DNA of 16,405 nucleotides from an uncultured Selenomonas sp. (GTDB lineage: Bacteria > Bacillota > Negativicutes > Selenomonadales > Selenomonadaceae): assembly GCA_905373085.1 (NCBI GenBank), contig CAJPRR010000035.1:1-16405 (forward strand), in the 5' to 3' direction. Shown piece after piece: positions 14,690-16,405 of this stretch. A program made the position numbers and the translations under genes. The notes under the pieces are model-generated. The model was not told where the DNA came from. It worked only from the letters and a program-made list of their open reading frames with translations, and made no database searches. Position 1 is the stretch's first letter. Each line of letters opens with the position of its first letter.

Positions 14690-15064
14690 GTGAGTTTGCT
14701 GAGCATCCGGGCAATCGCGGGCGTTTCGCCTGAGGAAAGTCCGGGCTTCAGAGGGCAGCGTGCTGGATAACGTCCAGCGGGGGCAACCCTAGGGAAAGTG
14801 CCATAGAGACTTAGACCGCCGCATGGCAGAGGCCGTGTTGGCAAGGGTGGAAAGGTGCGGTAAGAGCGCACCAGCAGTCAGGTGACTGGCTGGCTAGGCA
14901 AACCCCACGCGAAGCAAGACCGAATAGGGAAGGGATGAGGCGGCCCGCCGACCTTCCGGGTAGCGTCGCTTGAGCCGTTCGGCAACGGACGGTCCAGATA
15001 AATGATTGCCGCTGCCGCAAGGCAGCACAGAACCCGGCTTACAGGACGCCCGGCGAGCAAAACA
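14690..15064 (+). ncRNA. rnpB: RNase P RNA, bacterial type A
   Basis: This is the catalytic RNA that cuts tRNA 5' leaders. The conserved core is present in order: GAGGAAAGTCCGGGC near 14732 (P4 5' strand), GAAAGTGCCATAGAGA (14794-14811 region), GGTGCGGTAAGAGCGCACC (about 14856-14874), and the P4 3' strand with ACAGAACCCGGCTTACAG (about 15027-15044). The ends pair as P1: TTTGCT (14695-14700) with AGCAAA (15056-15061), and CCGGGC with GCCCGG inside it. Length of about 375 matches type A. The exact ends are estimated. No T-tract terminator follows; a riboswitch starts about 26 bases later, so the 3' end may come from processing. Confidence 0.95.
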
Positions 15065-15090
15065 ACGAGGAGCCAATACGCATCAGCGAA

Positions 15091-15242
15091 GAAAAGCCGA
15101 ATCCAGCTCAGGAGCGGGGGAACCATAGTTTTTGGGGTGAATGATGAGGCGGCAGAAGGACGGCAGGGATAAGGATGCTTTTCAGCCGCGTCAAAAGGGG
15201 TGTTCTCTTCCCTAACCCGGCAGCTAACCTCGTAGGCGAAAT
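15091..15242 (+). promoter_or_regulatory. c-di-AMP (ydaO-yuaA) riboswitch
   Basis: The conserved ydaO/yuaA blocks appear in order: GCCGAATCC (15096-15104), GGAGCGGGGGAACC (about 15111-15124), GGGGTGAATGATG (about 15134-15146), a GCGGC/GCCGC variable stem (about 15149-15189), then TTCCCTAACCCGGCAGC and TAACCTCGTAGGCG (15209-15237). Closing pairing P1 appears short (GCC/GGC). This class normally turns off cell-wall hydrolase and potassium-transport genes when c-di-AMP is high. Here it lies 18 bases before an NlpC/P60 gene, a classic target. I see no intrinsic terminator between it and the gene. The ribosome site GAGAGGGAG (15245-15253) lies just past the aptamer, so control is more likely at translation (inference). 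Confidence 0.9.
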
Positions 15243-15260
15243 CAGAGAGGGAGTGTCTAT

Positions 15261-15923
15261 TTGAGTAGAGTAATGCGTATTTTCGTGCTGACCATGGTTT
15301 TGATGTGCGGGGTGTCTGTTGCGGGAGCTTCGGCTTTCCGGATCGGAGACCAAGGAAGCGATGTAGCGGAGATTCAGGGACAGTTGGCGAGCCTTGGATA
15401 TGACGTGGCGGCGGACGGCGATTTCGGCCCCGCGACGGCAGAGGCGGTCAAGGCGTTCCAGAGTGCGCACGGCCTTGAGGCGGACGGCCTCGTCGGCTCG
15501 GCGACCTACTCGGCGCTTCTCGGCAAAAACATGCCGGAAGTGAGCCGCGGATCGAACTATATTTCGCGCCGCATCATCTCGGATTCGATGCAGTATCTCG
15601 GTGTGCCGTATGTATTCGGCGGCACGACGCCGAGCGGCTTTGACTGCTCGGGCTATGTGCGCTATGTGTTCGCCAACGCCGGCGTCTATCTGCCGCGCAT
15701 GGCGGATGAGCAGTTCGAGGTCGGCATTCCCGTTTCGACCGACGAGCTTATCCCCGGCGATCTCGTCTTTTTCACGACGTACACCTATGGCGCATCGCAT
15801 GTCGGCATCTATCTCGGTGACGGCAACTTCATCAACGCATCATCGAGCCGTGGCGTGGCGATTGATTCGCTTTACAGCTCTTACTGGGGGTCCTGCTACA
15901 TCGGGGCTCGCAGGGTAATGTAA
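15261..15923 (+). CDS. Exported NlpC/P60 cell-wall hydrolase with peptidoglycan-binding domain
   Basis: A 220-residue secreted peptidoglycan endopeptidase. A signal peptide (residues 1-25, cleaved near AGASA/FR) is followed by a PG_binding_1 domain (GDQGSDVAEIQGQLASLGYD to LVGSATYSALLG, 29-88) and an NlpC/P60 domain (about 105-220). Catalytic Cys129 is in GFDCSGY and His180 in ASHVGIYLG. The third polar residue is Asn192 (NFINAS) where many members have His; Asn is tolerated in the family. TTG 15261 is chosen because the ribosome site GGGAG ends 7 bases upstream. The in-frame ATG 15273 is too far from it. The c-di-AMP riboswitch directly upstream ties hydrolase output to the second messenger that monitors cell-wall and osmotic state. 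A terminator follows. Confidence 0.93.
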   Translation: MSRVMRIFVLTMVLMCGVSVAGASAFRIGDQGSDVAEIQGQLASLGYDVAADGDFGPATAEAVKAFQSAHGLEADGLVGSATYSALLGKNMPEVSRGSNYISRRIISDSMQYLGVPYVFGGTTPSGFDCSGYVRYVFANAGVYLPRMADEQFEVGIPVSTDELIPGDLVFFTTYTYGASHVGIYLGDGNFINASSSRGVAIDSLYSSYWGSCYIGARRVM

Positions 15924-15931
15924 TCTTTTTT

Positions 15932-15961
15932 GGGGGAGGCCGCACGCCTCCTTCTTTTTTT
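15932..15961 (+). terminator. Rho-independent terminator after the NlpC/P60 gene
   Basis: Stem GGAGGC (15935-15940)/GCCTCC (15946-15951) with a 5-base loop is followed by TTCTTTTTTT (15952-15961). It begins 8 bases after the stop codon. Confidence 0.92.
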
Positions 15962-16001
15962 GTGCACATATATAGAATGCCTTGCGTCTTGGCCTATGAG
16001 C

Positions 16002-16031
16002 TTGACAAATATCCTAGTCTTATGGTATTCT
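16002..16031 (+). promoter_or_regulatory. Promoter of the FMN riboswitch transcript
   Basis: A perfect -35 TTGACA (16002-16007) and -10 TATTCT (16026-16031) are spaced by 18 bases. An extended -10 (TGG just before the hexamer) adds support. The start near 16038 would place the aptamer about 10 bases into the RNA. Confidence 0.85.
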
Positions 16032-16047
16032 TTCTAGCAGAAGAGCA

Positions 16048-16184
16048 GTCTTTGGGGCGGGGTGGAAGTCCCCACCGGCGGTGAAGGAAGCGCTTGCGTT
16101 GTTCGTGCTTCCTGCAGCCCGCGAGCCTTTGGGCAGATTCGGTGTGATTCCGAAGCCGACAGTATAGTCTGGATGGGAAAAGAC
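16048..16184 (+). promoter_or_regulatory. FMN riboswitch (RFN element)
   Basis: The RFN consensus is clear: GGGGCGGGGTGGAAGTCCCC (16054-16073), CACCGGCGGTGA, then AGCCCGCGAGC (about 16116-16126), GATTCGGTGTGATTCCG (about 16136-16152) and GCCGACAGTATAGTCTGGAT (16155-16174). P1 is GTCTTT (16048-16053) with AAAGAC (16179-16184). It binds FMN and usually shuts off riboflavin synthesis or uptake genes. A terminator hairpin follows at 16203-16240, so control is probably by transcription attenuation. The regulated gene is not in the window. Confidence 0.97.
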
Positions 16185-16202
16185 GTGCAAGTTGCGTTAC
16201 GG

Positions 16203-16240
16203 AGACTGTGAAAAGAGGATTCTTTTTGCGGTCTTTTTTT
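16203..16240 (+). terminator. Expression-platform terminator of the FMN riboswitch
   Basis: A 14-bp stem (AGACTGTGAAAAGA/TCTTTTTGCGGTCT, three G-T pairs) with GGAT loop is followed by seven Ts (16234-16240). Its position 19 bases after the aptamer is what an FMN-dependent attenuator requires. The competing antiterminator was not worked out. Confidence 0.88.
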
Positions 16241-16249
16241 GTGCAGAAA

Positions 16250-16300
16250 CTACACGCACAAACGTCCACTTTGTGGACAAAAGTGCGCCGCCCTTACAGA
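16250..16300 (+). repeat. Hairpin-forming direct repeat, copy 1
   Basis: This 51-base unit shares its first 30 and last 18 bases exactly with copy 2; only the middle differs (AAA against TT). Each copy holds nested inverted repeats: CGCAC/GTGCG outside and GTCCAC-TTT-GTGGAC inside. It begins 9 bases after the riboswitch terminator. It resembles a short dispersed palindromic element; no gene is visible in it. Confidence 0.85.
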
Positions 16301-16355
16301 AGCCTAGCCAATCGGTCTGCGTCTACGGCTTGACCTCTTGGGGCTTTATGGTAAG
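16301..16355 (+). other. Spacer between the two repeats
   Basis: These 55 unique bases separate the two repeat copies. No gene or convincing hairpin is seen. GTAAG at its end (16351-16355) can pair with CTTAC (16399-16403) of copy 2, extending that copy's hairpin. Together with the repeats it may form one larger composite element. Confidence 0.4.
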
Positions 16356-16405
16356 CTACACGCACAAACGTCCACTTTGTGGACATTGTGCGCCGCCCTT
16401 ACAGA
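16356..16405 (+). repeat. Hairpin-forming direct repeat, copy 2 (at window end)
   Basis: A 50-base copy of the unit at 16250, with its nested CGCAC/GTGCG and GTCCAC/GTGGAC arms preserved. The window stops at exactly the base where copy 1 ends, so the array may go on beyond the window, or the assembly may have stopped at a repeat. Confidence 0.85.

Noticed and set aside
16250..16405. CRISPR array
   Set aside because: Only two units of about 50 bases, with long internal palindromes, a slightly different middle, one 55-base spacer and no cas genes.

Overview
The window looks like chromosomal DNA from a GC-rich diderm Firmicute of the Negativicutes, most like Selenomonas (inferred, not proven). 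The evidence is a Firmicute housekeeping order (dgt, dnaG, rpoD, trmK, Nif3-like), AGGAGG-type ribosome binding sites, an LptA/OstA-like outer-membrane biogenesis protein, and c-di-AMP and FMN riboswitches. No prophage, insertion sequence or CRISPR array is visible.

Layout, left to right. (1) 1-2472: the 3' end of a B12-binding/radical SAM gene (TIGR03960-like), its usual partner (DUF2344/TIGR03936) broken by one in-frame TGA, and ribonuclease G. (2) 2649-2905: a strong promoter, tRNA-Asn(GTT), tRNA-Glu(TTC) and a clean terminator. (3) 3077-6340: a Cys-rich zinc-ribbon protein of unknown role, a secreted M48 metallopeptidase, and an orphan tryptophan synthase beta chain 9 bases after it, closed by a long hairpin. 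(4) 6548-7912: a DUF389 membrane protein with visibly lower GC than its neighbours, probably a later arrival. (5) 7957-8603: a minus-strand LptA-like periplasmic protein with its own terminator. (6) 8787-14581: dgt, dnaG, rpoD, trmK and a Nif3/YbgI-like gene, with short gaps or overlaps from dnaG onward. (7) 14652-15961: a consensus promoter, RNase P RNA (rnpB), then only about 26 bases later a ydaO-type c-di-AMP riboswitch that leads into an NlpC/P60 cell-wall hydrolase. I see no terminator or promoter between rnpB and the riboswitch. (8) 16002-16405: an FMN riboswitch with promoter and terminator. Where a riboflavin gene is expected there are two copies of a ~50-base hairpin repeat, and the window stops exactly at the end of the second copy.

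Functionally this is a core-genome stretch: replication and transcription initiation (DnaG, RpoD), nucleotide control (Dgt), RNA maturation (RNase G, RNase P RNA, TrmK) and envelope maintenance (LptA-like, M48, NlpC/P60). I found no clear new defence or mobile system. The most interesting items are the rnpB/c-di-AMP riboswitch/NlpC tandem, the repeat pair behind the FMN riboswitch, the broken DUF2344 gene, and the foreign-looking DUF389 gene.
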